The position numbers were made by a program, and so were the translations under genes. The notes below the pieces were generated by a model. It saw nothing but the letters and a program-made list of their open reading frames with translations, ran no database searches and was not told the origin of the DNA. Shown here piece after piece: positions 24,901 to 36,900 of a stretch of DNA of 64,000 nt (the first letter of the stretch is position 1; the number at the start of each line of letters is the position of its first letter). Source of the stretch: Sciurus carolinensis (taxonomy: Eukaryota > Chordata > Mammalia > Rodentia > Sciuridae); assembly GCF_902686445.1 (NCBI RefSeq), contig NC_062217.1:175835598-175899597 (forward strand). The letters are read 5' to 3'.

Positions 24901-27900
24901 GCGGGTGAAAAGTGACTGGAGAGCCTTGTGGCCCTGCTCCTTTACTCTGAGCTGCTTTCCATTTCTGGCAGAGATTTTTTAAAAGTCTTATTTTTATGTA
25001 GTTTTGCTCGATGTACCTTTTTCAGTTTTGTTTGTTTTTGGTACTGGAGATTGAACCCAGGGGTACTTCACTACTGAGCCACAATGTGGGCACCCCCTTT
25101 TCTTCCCTCCCTTTTCTCTTCTTTCTATTTTATTGTTGTTGTTGAGCAGGGTCTCGCTAAGTTGCTGAGCCTGGCCTTGAATTTATCCTCTCCTCCCTCA
25201 GCTTCACTCCTTGCAGGGATTACGGGCTGGTGCCGCCACACCTGGGTGCTTGCTATGCCTCTAACCACCATAGACCAGAAATGATCCCATGGGTCTTGGG
25301 GACACTTTCTGAAAGATGTCCTGAGCTCCCCAAGTCAGACGCCATAAGACCAGGAAGGACATGTTAACTGGGCTCCTGGCAGATCCCTGGGCAGCCCTGG
25401 TCCTGAGAAACCTCTACTCTGTGGACACCATGTCTCTGGCAGAGGAGGTGTCCACAGGACCATGCGTGGAGTCTGGCCCCGTCCAGGCTCACTGACACGC
25501 CCAGTGCCCCTGTGTGTTGTGGTGCTCACTCGTGTCTGTCGGAGAGCACAGGCCCACTCTTCAACGTCTCCTTTAGAGGACGTGGGCGCTTGGGCCCCAT
25601 AACCGCGTGCCTTTCGTAGAGTTTTGGACTTTGTTGGGGAGCACTTGTGACAACACTTGTGTGGGCATCGAGGGTCAGATTTTGTTCCTGGTATGAGTCA
25701 AGCTGGCCCACTGCGCACACGTGCATGGGACATCTGATCGATCACTGGGACCCTTTGTACATGACACATGAGCCGTAGAGAGTGACCACCTGCAGAGAAG
25801 GCAGCCTTCTCTTGCTGTCACTAGCACCCTGGGCCTGGAGACCTGGCTCCAGGAAGCATCCTTTGATAGTTTGCAAGCAAGAAGAAACCAGAAATTTCAT
25901 GGCCCACAGACAGATGGGCGCCTTGGCACATAGCATCCCAGGAACTTCGGGGAAACGGGCCTTCAAGTGCCAGTGAAGCCCTGTGCGGGCCACTCTTCAG
26001 GGCCCTTTCATGCAGCTACTAATAATGCAATGAATCTTAGATGGCTTTTAAAAAATAGCATTTGGGGTATTTTTTTCTCCTTTCAAAAGAGCAAAATCCC
26101 TTCCGTAGTAGTTGAGCCGGAAAGGCCGGCTGGGCAGTTTTCTGCATGAGTGGTCACGACTCTGGATTGAAAGGCAAGGGGAAGGATCATTTCTTTAAAA
26201 CCTGTGAATGAGGTGGTTCCATGGGAGGGGGTGCAGGAGAGGGGTGGGGGCGCCAGCCCTGTGCATGGCTGGGACCATCAGATGTTTGTCCTTTGGGAGC
26301 TGCCCAAAGTGGTGAGATAAAGCAGTTTTTTAAAAGGTTTCTAGCAGATGCCTTCAGGAGACAGAGCCATGAATTTCCTGGACGGGTCCTGCCTGGCCAC
26401 AATGGCAGTCTGCAGCCCAGAGCCTTCCCCATTCACCCAGGGCTTAAGCCACTTAAGCGCATTAGCATCTGGATGGGGCCAAGACCTCCTTAGGACACAG
26501 GACTAGCAGGGTGGCCAAGCTGCCTGGTTGTTTGGGTGCTAGTCCTAATCCTCCCTCTTCAGGGGCAGCCAGACTGATTTGTGACACCGAGTCCAAAAGC
26601 CACTCTGCTGGGCTTGGCTCAGCTAGCTGATCTGTGCCCTGAATGCCAATGGCCTGCCCTGCAGTGTGCTTTGGGAGTGGTGGCCCAGGCCGCACATCCC
26701 TCGACACTGCGGTGCCTGTCCCTGCTGCGCGTGCCTGCCTGGGTAGGGCTGGGGCGCCCTGCAGCCTCGGACTTGGCCAAGTCGCAGTCACTTTTGTTAC
26801 AGTGGTCTTTTCTTAAAGTAAAAATCCTATATTCTCCTTTTCAAAAGAAGCCTTGTGAGGTACGATTCACATGCAAACCCCAACCCAGACCGGACTACTG
26901 CTCCACACACCCTCTCCAGCCCCCCAACCCAGAGCCGACTGCCGTCCCACACCCTCTCCACCTCTTGCCCTGTCCCCACGTCCTGGGGTGTCCGCTTCAG
27001 CGTGGACATAGGCCCTCATTCCTCTCAGGCATCTGGTGATGTCAGCCCCCAGCCCTGCACTGCCCTGTCAAGTGGTCCTGCTCGGCCCTTGTGGTGTGGG
27101 CAGAGTCTCTGCCTGTCTAGTGCTCCTCTGCCTGGGGTATCCAGCTTTGTCTTGCCTTCGGGAAGTAGGGAAGGGTCCCCCCCCCCGCCCCCCCCGTGGT
27201 CTTCTGAGTTCAAGACAAGAACTTTCTGGAAAGGCTGAGATTTAGCTACAGCCGGTCAGCTGGCTTGCGCTCGCCAGCCTGGACCCGGCTTCCAGGCAGC
27301 ACTGCCTTACTGAGTGCAGAGCTGCGGCGTAGCCAGCCTGCACCCTCTGCGAGTGAGGGGCGGCCTGGGAGGCTGCCAGGGAAGGCACAGGGACCCGACT
27401 GTGACCTCGGGCCTGAGTGCCCTGGTGTCTTTCCACAGACCCTCTGCACCAAGGCCACCATGCAGACTGTCCGGGCTGCTGACACCAACGAGGTCGTGAA
27501 GCTGATATTCCGGGAGTCAGACAATGACCGAAAGGTGAGTGGCCCCTGGCCAGGCCTGCCTGGGGCGGGGCCTCTGCAGGCCCCCAGTGCTGAGGCCGCT
27601 CTCCCCTGGCAGGTGGTGCTCCAGCTGGAGAAGAAGCTCTTCGACTACTTCAACCAGGAGGTCTTCCGGGACGACAACGGCACTGCGGTGAGCTGCTTGC
27701 AGACCCTGCTCCTCACATGACTCCTACACCGTTGGTGGGGCTTCGGCTTTCCAGGGCTTAAGGCCATCCTGGCTGAGAACAGCCTGTGGGCACGTGCAGC
27801 GCCTGGACTGGGATAGGCTCGGCTCCCTGGCCTTGGGCCTGTTCGTGGGCAGCGTGACACTCAGCCCCTCATTTGAGACCCCTCCAGGAAAGAGGCAAGG

Positions 27901-30900
27901 TCCTGGGTGTCTCGGTGGACTTGGCACTTCCTGCACGTAGTGATGGGTGTTTGTGCACGAGTGTGATTCCATGTGTATGCATATGTAAGGTGTGTGTGTG
28001 TGCGAACATGCACATGAGTGTGTGTAAATGGATGTCTGTGTTTCTGGGAACTTAACAGCTTGGTCATTGAAGAGGGAGTTCCCGCCAGAGACGCCGGCTG
28101 CAGGAGCCTACCCTCAGTTCCAGGCCTGTTCCTGCCTGCGGGCGTGTGTGCCGCTGGCACTGAGAGGCGCCTGCATCCATCTCTTGTCATTTGTCATTGT
28201 GGAACAGTTCTGTCCTCTTTCTGATGTGTTTGCTGTACAGGTACCTGTTACGTGGCGTAGCTATGCTCTGGTAAATGAGGGCGGTGCTGTAGAGGGGTGG
28301 CCTTGTGGATTGGCCAGTTTCTGTGGTGTAGACTCCCTCTGTGGGCAATTCCAAGCTGCAGAGTAACAGTCACATCTAAAGCAGCTCCTGAGATTTCCTG
28401 AAGTGTGAAGAACCAGTGGTGGAAGCTGGCAGAGCCACCGGGCCCCTCTGGGGCTGCTGTGGGCAGGGGGTTTCTGCTCTCAGGCAGCTGCAGTGGTGGC
28501 AGTTGGTGAGAAGAGGTGGAAGTGAGTGGGTGGGTCCAGAACAGACCTGGCTTGGTAGATTGGGCCCTGTGGGGTGTTCATCCCCTCATGGGCTGGTCCT
28601 GGACTGGCTGGGTAGCTCAGTTTACCTCTCACAAAGTGTAGGCGTATTCATGGGTCAGTATGTGCAGAGTGCTTGCAGGAGAACTGGGCACATCTGAGCC
28701 CTATAAAGGGGACTGTCCAGTGGTCCAGCAGATTCCATCCACCCCATATCCCTGGGACAGTTATCCTGTGGAATGTGGTGGCACACACCTATTATCTTAG
28801 CAACTTGAGAGACTGAGGCAGGAGGATCGCAAGTTCAAAGCTAGCTTCAGCAATCTAGCAAGGCCCTGAGCAACTTAGCAAGACCCTGTGTCAAAATAAG
28901 AAATAAAAAGGACTGGGGATGTGGCTCAGTGGCACAGTGCGTCTGGGTTCAACCCTAGCACAAAACCCAAAAAACAGTGAGTGACCCAGGACTACGTCTG
29001 CTGCCTTGCCTGCTCAGCCCCCGGGCCCCTCCTGTCTCATTGCTTGGGAGGTAACATCTAGAACTGGCCGTTCATCCAGCCCAGCCCACAGCTTTCCCAC
29101 TGGTCAGTGCCCCACAGGCCCTCCTCCTAGGCCCAGCACCTCTCTTCTGCTGCAGGGCCTACCCCTCCTACCCCCACTGATGCTGGTCACTTCCTGTAGC
29201 ATGTCTGTTGGCCTCAGAAGCCAGAAGGCTAGTGTCACTGACCTGGCTTCTGTTTGTCTGCAGGAGGCCCTGGAGTTCTCTCCACTGTCCACTTCCACCA
29301 GGGGTCTCTGACAGAGCCCTTCCCTGCACCCCTCTCCTTCCCGGGCCTCTGGGGCCTGGTGAGGCTGACTCTCCCCGGTCCCTTATGCAGACTTAGAGCT
29401 CAGTGTGGTGTCCCCAGCGGGGCAGCTCTGCTAGGGCAGCGGCTGTGGTCCAGTCCTCCTGCGTAGAGTGGCATCCCAGCTCACTTCAACAGAGGCGAGT
29501 GGTGAGCCCGTGTGGAGACCGAATGTCCAGGAGACACGGGGGCTGTGCCATGACACTGCATGGCCATCTCGGCTTGGAGAAGGCAGATGGGGTACTGTGG
29601 GCCCCCATCAGAGCAGACCCCTCAGACAGGGTCCTGGGCAGGACAAGAAGCAAGTAGAGGAGCCCCCAGAGTGGGTATGGGGTGTCCGTCGGGACAGAAC
29701 ATTCCAGAGGGAGCATGGACACTGGCAGGGAGGTGGCACCGGCTGCAGGAGAAGCACAGCCTGGGCGTGGGCAGTGCTGAGTGGAAGCAGGGCAAGCGTC
29801 GACTGTCCCTGTGCGTCCGTGGGCATTTAGACAGAGGGCAGTCATGAAGAGGGACGTTCTACTGTAAATGAAGTCCATGTTTACTCTGCGACTTTGTTTA
29901 TTTTTAAGAAAAACAACTAGCTTGAAGTTTCAGGAGAACTTTGAATTGACTCTACGTTGGAAGTGCCTCTGGGGTGAAGTGGAGGCAGCGTTCCCTGAGG
30001 CCTGCTTGCTCGTCTGCTGTGCGGGAGGCTGGACTACCAGACTCCCGGAGCCCCGTGCGGCTCAGGCAAGGCCGTGTCGTTTTCAAAGAGCTGGTCACGG
30101 ACGGCCCCTCCTGCTGTTCAGACCCCGACGTGGCCTTCAGTAGCGCCTCACGGATCTGGGCTGACTCCTGTGTGCCAGGCCCCTGCCCAGGTCTCACAGT
30201 GCTGGGAGGAATCACCCATGCCCAGAATCTGGAGCATCGTCCCCGGCAGCCCTGGGGGGACAAGATAAACGGCCTAATGAGCATGGGGGATCATCTCGTC
30301 TTCATGGTCTGGCTAAACACGCCGTGCTGCGCGCACTAAAAACAAACTACATCCGCAGATGGATGTGCCTGCGCGGGACGCAGCCCCCAAAATCCATCGC
30401 ATCCTTCATCAACCACCGGTCTTGTACCCGCCTGACAGAAATTTAATTCAAGCTGGCTCCTGAAAATAATTATTGTATTTTAAGAGTAGTAATCATTGGC
30501 CGGGACATGATTGAATGTGTCCATGCCTATTGACTTTTTCTATGATTTATAGCTTTGTTTAGTCGATATTCCCATCGAAATTGTATAATTAATTATAAGT
30601 GTGGCTGTCAGGGCCGCAGGATGGAGTGCCCTGGTGAGGATTTGGAGAGATTAAATTTTCCTTGGCTGTCCCAGGGCAGGGCTTGGGAATTTTCGAAGCA
30701 CTTGGCCTGTTGGATAGAGATGTTTTCTGTGTGTTTAGCAACCGCCTGAGCTCCGAGTGCATTGATTTTCCGGGCTCTTTTTTCTTTATCAGCACAGTGT
30801 CTCTGCAGCAACGGTGGAATCCGTGCAGCTGGGCGGCTCCTGACAGATACGTGTGACCAGCAGCCGCTTTGTCACTGTCCACATGCGGGTGCTGCTTTCA

Positions 30901-33900
30901 CGTCGTAATCAAGAAGAGTGTTTACGGTACACGTGAAATTGGTTATCATGTTTGTGAAAAATCTCAAAGAGATACAAGTTATCAATCCAACAGAGTGCAG
31001 TGTAATTTCCCGTCAGAAACATGCGGCACTGATACTTTATGCCTGTGGCAGCAGTGGCTTTAGTCCACATCATCTCATGTGGATGTCTGGGCCCAGAACC
31101 TTGGGCCGTTTCCACGCCAGCAAAGCAGTGGGAACCCACATGGGGGACGTTGGGCCCCTGCACCCACACTCCACACAGTGCAGGTCCGTGGTAGTCTGTG
31201 TGACTGCCGCCACTAGATATAAAGTCCAGGAAGCCAGAGGTCATGTCTGGTTTGCTCATGGCCATTGGACACTCAGAGGGCACAGTTGTGCAAATTCAGG
31301 ACACGTCTGTGTCAAGATACAGGCTGTGAGTCCATGTGGGTGACTTAAGGGTGGCATCTACCCCCAGTTTCCCAGTTTTTCTTTCAGCTTGGGGGTTGGG
31401 GACATGGGGACAGCGCAGGTGTGGTGGCAGGGTGGCCATGGCAGTGTGCAGGATGGCAGAGGACAGGGTCCCAACCCACCCCTCCTGGACTCTCATACCA
31501 TCTAAGCACCCTAAAGATCCAAATTCATTCCAAATTTGTCTGCTCTTTTTACTTTACACCCTCAAGAATTGGAGGGGGAACTTTTTTAAAAACAGAAAAC
31601 ATGGTGGGACAGTGGCCTCAGTCTCCTGGGCGGTCCTTAAGGCCATCACTCAGGGCAGAGTGGCCACTGACGAATCCCACAAGGTCCTGACAGGAGGGAG
31701 CGGGCCGTCGACTTTCACCAGGGGCTGGCGTCCCAGACAGTCGCAAGCCCCTCCCTCCTGCTTCCCTGCGCTCCCTGTGAGGCTGTTCACTGGAGCATGA
31801 GTGGATGTCTGCATTAGCATCTGCTCCTCATGTATACGTTCAGGCAGCAGCTATGTGGGGCATGCAGGTGACACCCACATGGGTGTCCCCAAGTGGAGGC
31901 CAGAGGGAGGCCCTGGCCGCTCTAGGAGCAGACACGGGCCCCAAGGAGACTCACAGGGAGTCTGCATGGCTCTGCAGTCTCATGCTCGGGCGACTTGGGT
32001 GACTGACGATGATATCTACCCCCTACAGGTACAGGCACATATGTGTGCACATCGGGAACCTTGATGTGAAGTCATTTCTCCCTTGCACTTGTCCCCAGAG
32101 CTGGTCACGAGGACCTCCAGACCATGACCGTGTCTGCATTTGGTGGTCTGATACTGAGCACAGAGCAAAATGGTGACCGTGATCAGTCTGGCTTGTATTT
32201 CCATAGCCTCGTCAGACACTTAAAAGCAAAGCAAGTGTGTATATGTGTGCAGGTACACACAAGCATCTGCGTGTGTATGTGTGCATGAGTATGTGTGTGC
32301 ACACGTGTATACGTGTCATGCGTGTGTTCTCTTGTATGTGCACATGTGTGTTGCGTGTGTGTGCAGAGTGTATGCTTGTGTATAGATACATGTCTGTTTA
32401 TGCATACAGAACCCTTCAAAGAGACAAAGTGTTGTAAGACTTGACTTTGGGGAACCGGGCAGGGCCGATGCTGGAGTGTTAGGCTGGTGGGCCCTCGACT
32501 GGCCTGCCCTGTCTTCCTCACGTGCAGGTCTGTGACCCTGTGTTCTGTGGGCGAGTGCAGATGAAAAGCTGAGGTTTGTCTGCAGTTGGGGCTGGGGCTC
32601 TGGATGCCCGCGTTGTCATGAGGCCTGTCTGCCCAGTAGTCAGGTTGGGCTTCTCCTGAGTCAGAGGTTTTAGGTCCTGGTCTTCCTGGCCCTGCTAGTG
32701 ACCCTTCCTCACGTGTCCCTTGACATGCCATCTCCACATGTCCACAACATGCCCACAGGAGACCCAGATGCTGGGACTGCAGCATCTTGCTCAGAGACCC
32801 CACCCTGTGGACCCTGGCAGCTGGAGGCAGGGATGCCCCACCTGAGCAGCCTCAGCATCACCTGCAGGGAAGCACCGCTTTGTCCTCAGAGCCAGTGACT
32901 CTGGCCCGGGCTCCTCCTCTGTGCACTCCTGGCCCGTGTGTACCTGCTGCTTCTCAGGCTCGTCTCTCACAGAGTGAAGGCAGTCCAGGCCCAGTGCCCC
33001 TGAGGGCTGGGCTCCATGCCATCTCCTCTGCAGACCAGGCAGGCCCCAGGCTGGCACTGCAGACCACGATATCAGGGACTCTAGGGACACAGAGGAGCCA
33101 GAACTGGGAGGGGGTTTCTTGCTACACCACCTCCACGGAATGAGGCTTCTTCCTGGGAACAGAGCTCTCCAGATGCTCCACAAGGAACCATGAACCCAGC
33201 GTTGAGCAAAAGCCTCACTCAAGGCCATCTCTGCCCATGCAGGTGTGGCAGGAGCCCCACATGTTCTGGAGATGCTGCAGGAGGTTCAACAGGTAGCTCA
33301 CAGTAAGCACCCTGTGACCCTGAGGGTTCCAGCTGGGTTGGCTGTGTGCACAGGGGCAGGAGCAGGTTTCCTTGAGCTGTTCTGGAGATGGCTCTTTGGT
33401 CTGCACACTCTCAGCCTCCTTGTGAGTCCTGAGCCCTTCTCTCCTACAGCCGCTTCCCGGAGGCCTGCAGTGGAGAACACTGACTGCACGCCCTCTGCAT
33501 CCCAGGCGCACGTCGGGGATGACTCCCCCCAGGGTTTCCTTGCAGAGAGCAAGGCCAGCAGGCAGCAGTGACTCATTAAGTGGGGCTGGGGCTGCCTGGC
33601 CTGCACTAATCTCTGGAGGTATAGCATCTGAGGTTCCAGAGGTTTCCTTCAAAGCGGAAGAAAAAGTACGGAGAATTAAGAGTTTGTTCCAGCTGCTTGT
33701 AAGTGTGAAATCTGGAGTGTGTGTTGGAGAGCACCCTGTTTGCTGTGCCCTCTCACTGGACTACTCCCTTGGAGAGCAGCCCACATTCATGACACGACTG
33801 GAAGTCTCAAAGGCAGAACCAGCAAAGATGAGACCACAGTTCCAAACCTCAGAGCCTGGAAAGAAGCACCCACTCGCCGCTAGTCAAGAGATATGGCCAC

Positions 33901-36900
33901 AGCCAGGTAGGCGGCTAGGAGCTTGAGCAATTGAGTGATGGACGATGGTTGTGTGGTAGTGTCACCTTCTATCATATGTGTCATAAAATACAAAGTTCAC
34001 ATTGTTGAAAACATGAAAGCATCAGAAACATAGTCACCATCATGAAGTAAAGAGCCAGCGGACCAGAAAACAGAGCCTCCAGGAGCACCTGCACGGAGGC
34101 CACAACCCCACGGATGAGCCCAGGGGGGAGCGCACAGCGGAGGGAAGGACGCAGGACCTGGACACTGCGAGGGGAGCAGCAGAGACGTGGGAAGAGGGCC
34201 CACTGCTCATCCAGTAGGCTGCTTTCCAGAATCGTCCACATCCCGAACCTTCAGGAAGCACAGTGAGTCCTGAGCAAGAGGCACAAAAACTTCCCACGCC
34301 AGGATGAAATCAGGCACCAAACATAAAGGACGGGGCTCCACAGGAGCTGAGGGACATGCCAGGGCCCCCTGGGCACAGTAGGCATCAGCTTCCAGAGCAG
34401 CCTCTGCCGCTGAGCACCAAGCAGCCAGCTCTCCCTTCAAGGGTACCAGCCAGCCCCACACGTTCCACAGGACTGAGAGCTGGCCCACCTGCAGCTGTGC
34501 TCTAGAGCAGGGCCAGGTGAAGAGGACAGGACAGTCCTGTGACATGGAGGGACGCCAAGCAAGGGAAGAGAGTGGGCATGTGCAGCGATGGTGTTCCCAA
34601 GAGTCCTGTCCAAGACACAGTCACCCCCTGCCTGAACCGGCTAGGAGTCTCACACGAGGTTTGCTGCATTCCTGAAGGAAAGTCTGCAGTAAACCTGGGG
34701 GTAAAGAGGAGCCCAGTGCCCCACCTGCACTTCCCTGGACCTCAGTGTGTGTCCTGGACATCCAAGGGACTGCCAGTTGGGCAAACATCTGTTGGCCGTG
34801 GCCCTTTCTGCAGCCCAGCCCTTCCCAAGGGCTCCCATGCAGGCCTTTAGGGAAAAGCTGGCTCCGATCTCAGGTCAGCAGGTAACTGGAGTGAGCACAT
34901 TTGTTCCTCTTGTTGATCATAGTGACCAAGACTGCCACGTCAGCAGCTGGCCAAAGCCAGCAGCCTCCCTTGGAATCCCATCCTCCCGAGCCCGGTGACT
35001 GCCACCTCAGTGCTAAGTGGACTGAGCGACTTTGCATGCAGAACCCGGGGGTCCAGGCCGTAACCCTTGGTGTCTGCTCTGTGACTGGCAGCTCTGAGGT
35101 GCCCTGCTGGGTCTCTGAAGGATGCTGCAGGATACAGCTCGAGGTTGCCAGTCCCAGGCGAGGCTGCCGTGTCCAGAATGGGCCTGCTGGTGTCAAAGGA
35201 GCTTGGGCTGGTCCTCCCATCCCATCGCCACAGACACTGCCTCTTGTGATGGGGATCTCGGCTGCTTCTGTTTCTGGATGCGAGTGAGGCAAGGCCCAGC
35301 CCTGCTGACCTGCCACCACCGTGAGCAGGGAGGAGGCGGGTGCAGGTGGGGGTGGCAGCCTGGCACATGGGTAATTACTGTGTACATGAGGCTGCTAATT
35401 GCACGTTCAGAGATGATGGATGAGGTGGCAGGAGAGAGTGGGGACACGGTATGGTTTCCAGGGGAGCCCCGTCACGATGCCATGGCCCCACACAGCTGTG
35501 CCGTGGGACGTGATTAATGAACAGCGTCCCAGAGGGTGAGCACAGTGACCACTGGTGGAGGTGTGTTCCTTTTGGAGCAGATGCCCTCCAGGGTTTGTGT
35601 CTGAAACATCCTGAGAAAACAGAGCACTTCACTGCTTCCTTTGTACAAAGTGATGAACTTTTCTGCCCGAGCTGCTGCTGGAACCTCTGGTGTGCAAACT
35701 GGGGGCCAGTTTTCTGATTCACTCCCATAAAGTTGACGTTGCTGGCTCTACAAGTCACTCTAGGTGTTGGGCACAGTGGCAGCCATGTCCTTTCTGTGAG
35801 AAAGCGTGACCCACTCCGGAGAGGATGACCCAGGGAGCAAGCACTTGCCCAGGTGACCTGCATGGGTCTTTGGCCAGAACGGCCAGGCAGCATGAACACT
35901 GTGGGCAGCAGAGACAGCTGGATACCAAGCCAAGCAGGCTCCTTTGGGCCTTGCTGGTGGCGTGACCTGGCGGCTCTGGGTAGCGCGGGCATCACTCTGA
36001 ATGGTTGAGCTGGGTGGGTTTTCAGAAGTTACCAACATCCTTGACCTCCAAGCCCCACTGAAGAAAACCCAAGTGACTTTATTCTCTTCTTTGTCTTTTC
36101 TTTAGCTCTTGGAATTTGACAAAGAGTTGTCTGTCTTTAAGGACAGACTGTATGAACTGGACATCTCATTCCCCCCAGGTAAGGAGCACTGCGCCTGCCG
36201 GACGGGCCTGGCCACCGTTCCGCCTTCCCCAGGTGCATCTGTGCGGACCGTACCTTTTCCCAGCCTTTCTGTGTCCTGAAGAAAGAAACCAGTCAGGAAT
36301 GATAAGTAGTTGTGCTATCTTCATTTAAAAAATATATTTTCCAATATGCAAACTGAAGCCATATTAGATATGCATGCATGGGCCTCAGGGTGACTGTGCT
36401 GCCGTCTCTCTGGGAGCCCCAGGACCCGACATGCATCTGGGCAGGGATTTCTGGTCCATGTGTCTTTCAGGCAACTGGCTTTCCCTGTGTTTTACTCTGA
36501 CATTTTTGAAATCTATAACAGTAACCAGTTTTCTCCACACCAACTCAAGGACTCAGGGCTGTGGTGTGAAGAAAGAGGAATGATTTGACAGAAAGTGGCT
36601 CCTGAGGTGGCCAGCAGCACACCAGGTGTTCCTGAGGAAGGTGCTCCCTGGGCCTGCTGGGCACCCCCTGGAAGCAGCATGGACGAAGGTGGTGGCCTGA
36701 GGACAGGGCACCTGTCACAGTGCAGCCTCAGAGGGCTCTCCTCCCCACCGCTTCTCCTTCCTCGGGTGCAAGTTGAAATGCCCAGGGCTGGGTGAGAAGT
36801 GCCCCTGGTGCTGGCTTCCAGTGCACTTGGGAGTTGTGCCCTGATGGGATGGCACCACGTGGCACCTGTGCCTCGCCCACTTGTTTCTCACAAGGGTAAG

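Larger units (their letters stand above)
13150..27438 (+). other. INPP5A: INPP5A intron, 14.3 kb
   Basis: The largest intron in the window. It holds SINEs at 13345, 19949 and 25026, a 3 x 93-bp tandem repeat (19405-19683), a polypyrimidine tract (22190-22278), candidate conserved elements (16795-17070, 17885-18370, 26000-26380) and a poly(C) run just before the next exon (27177-27195). No gene is supported; open frames such as 23732-24808 are GC-driven and lack protein character. Confidence 0.8.
27688..36105 (+). other. INPP5A: INPP5A intron, 8.4 kb
   Basis: Holds TG-rich tracts (27955-28030, 32233-32400), a B1-ID SINE (28768-28976), the strongest candidate regulatory block of the window (30270-31060) and an unassigned composition-shifted segment (33650-34620). 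No second gene is supported. Confidence 0.8.

Noticed and set aside
27613..27618. Alternative acceptor or start choice at GTGGTG of the INPP5A exon
   Set aside because: The ggcag acceptor and the match to VxLQLEKK fix the exon start at 27613.
32183..32803. Thr-His repeat frame on the - strand
   Set aside because: It crosses a TG-rich simple repeat and has no other protein feature.
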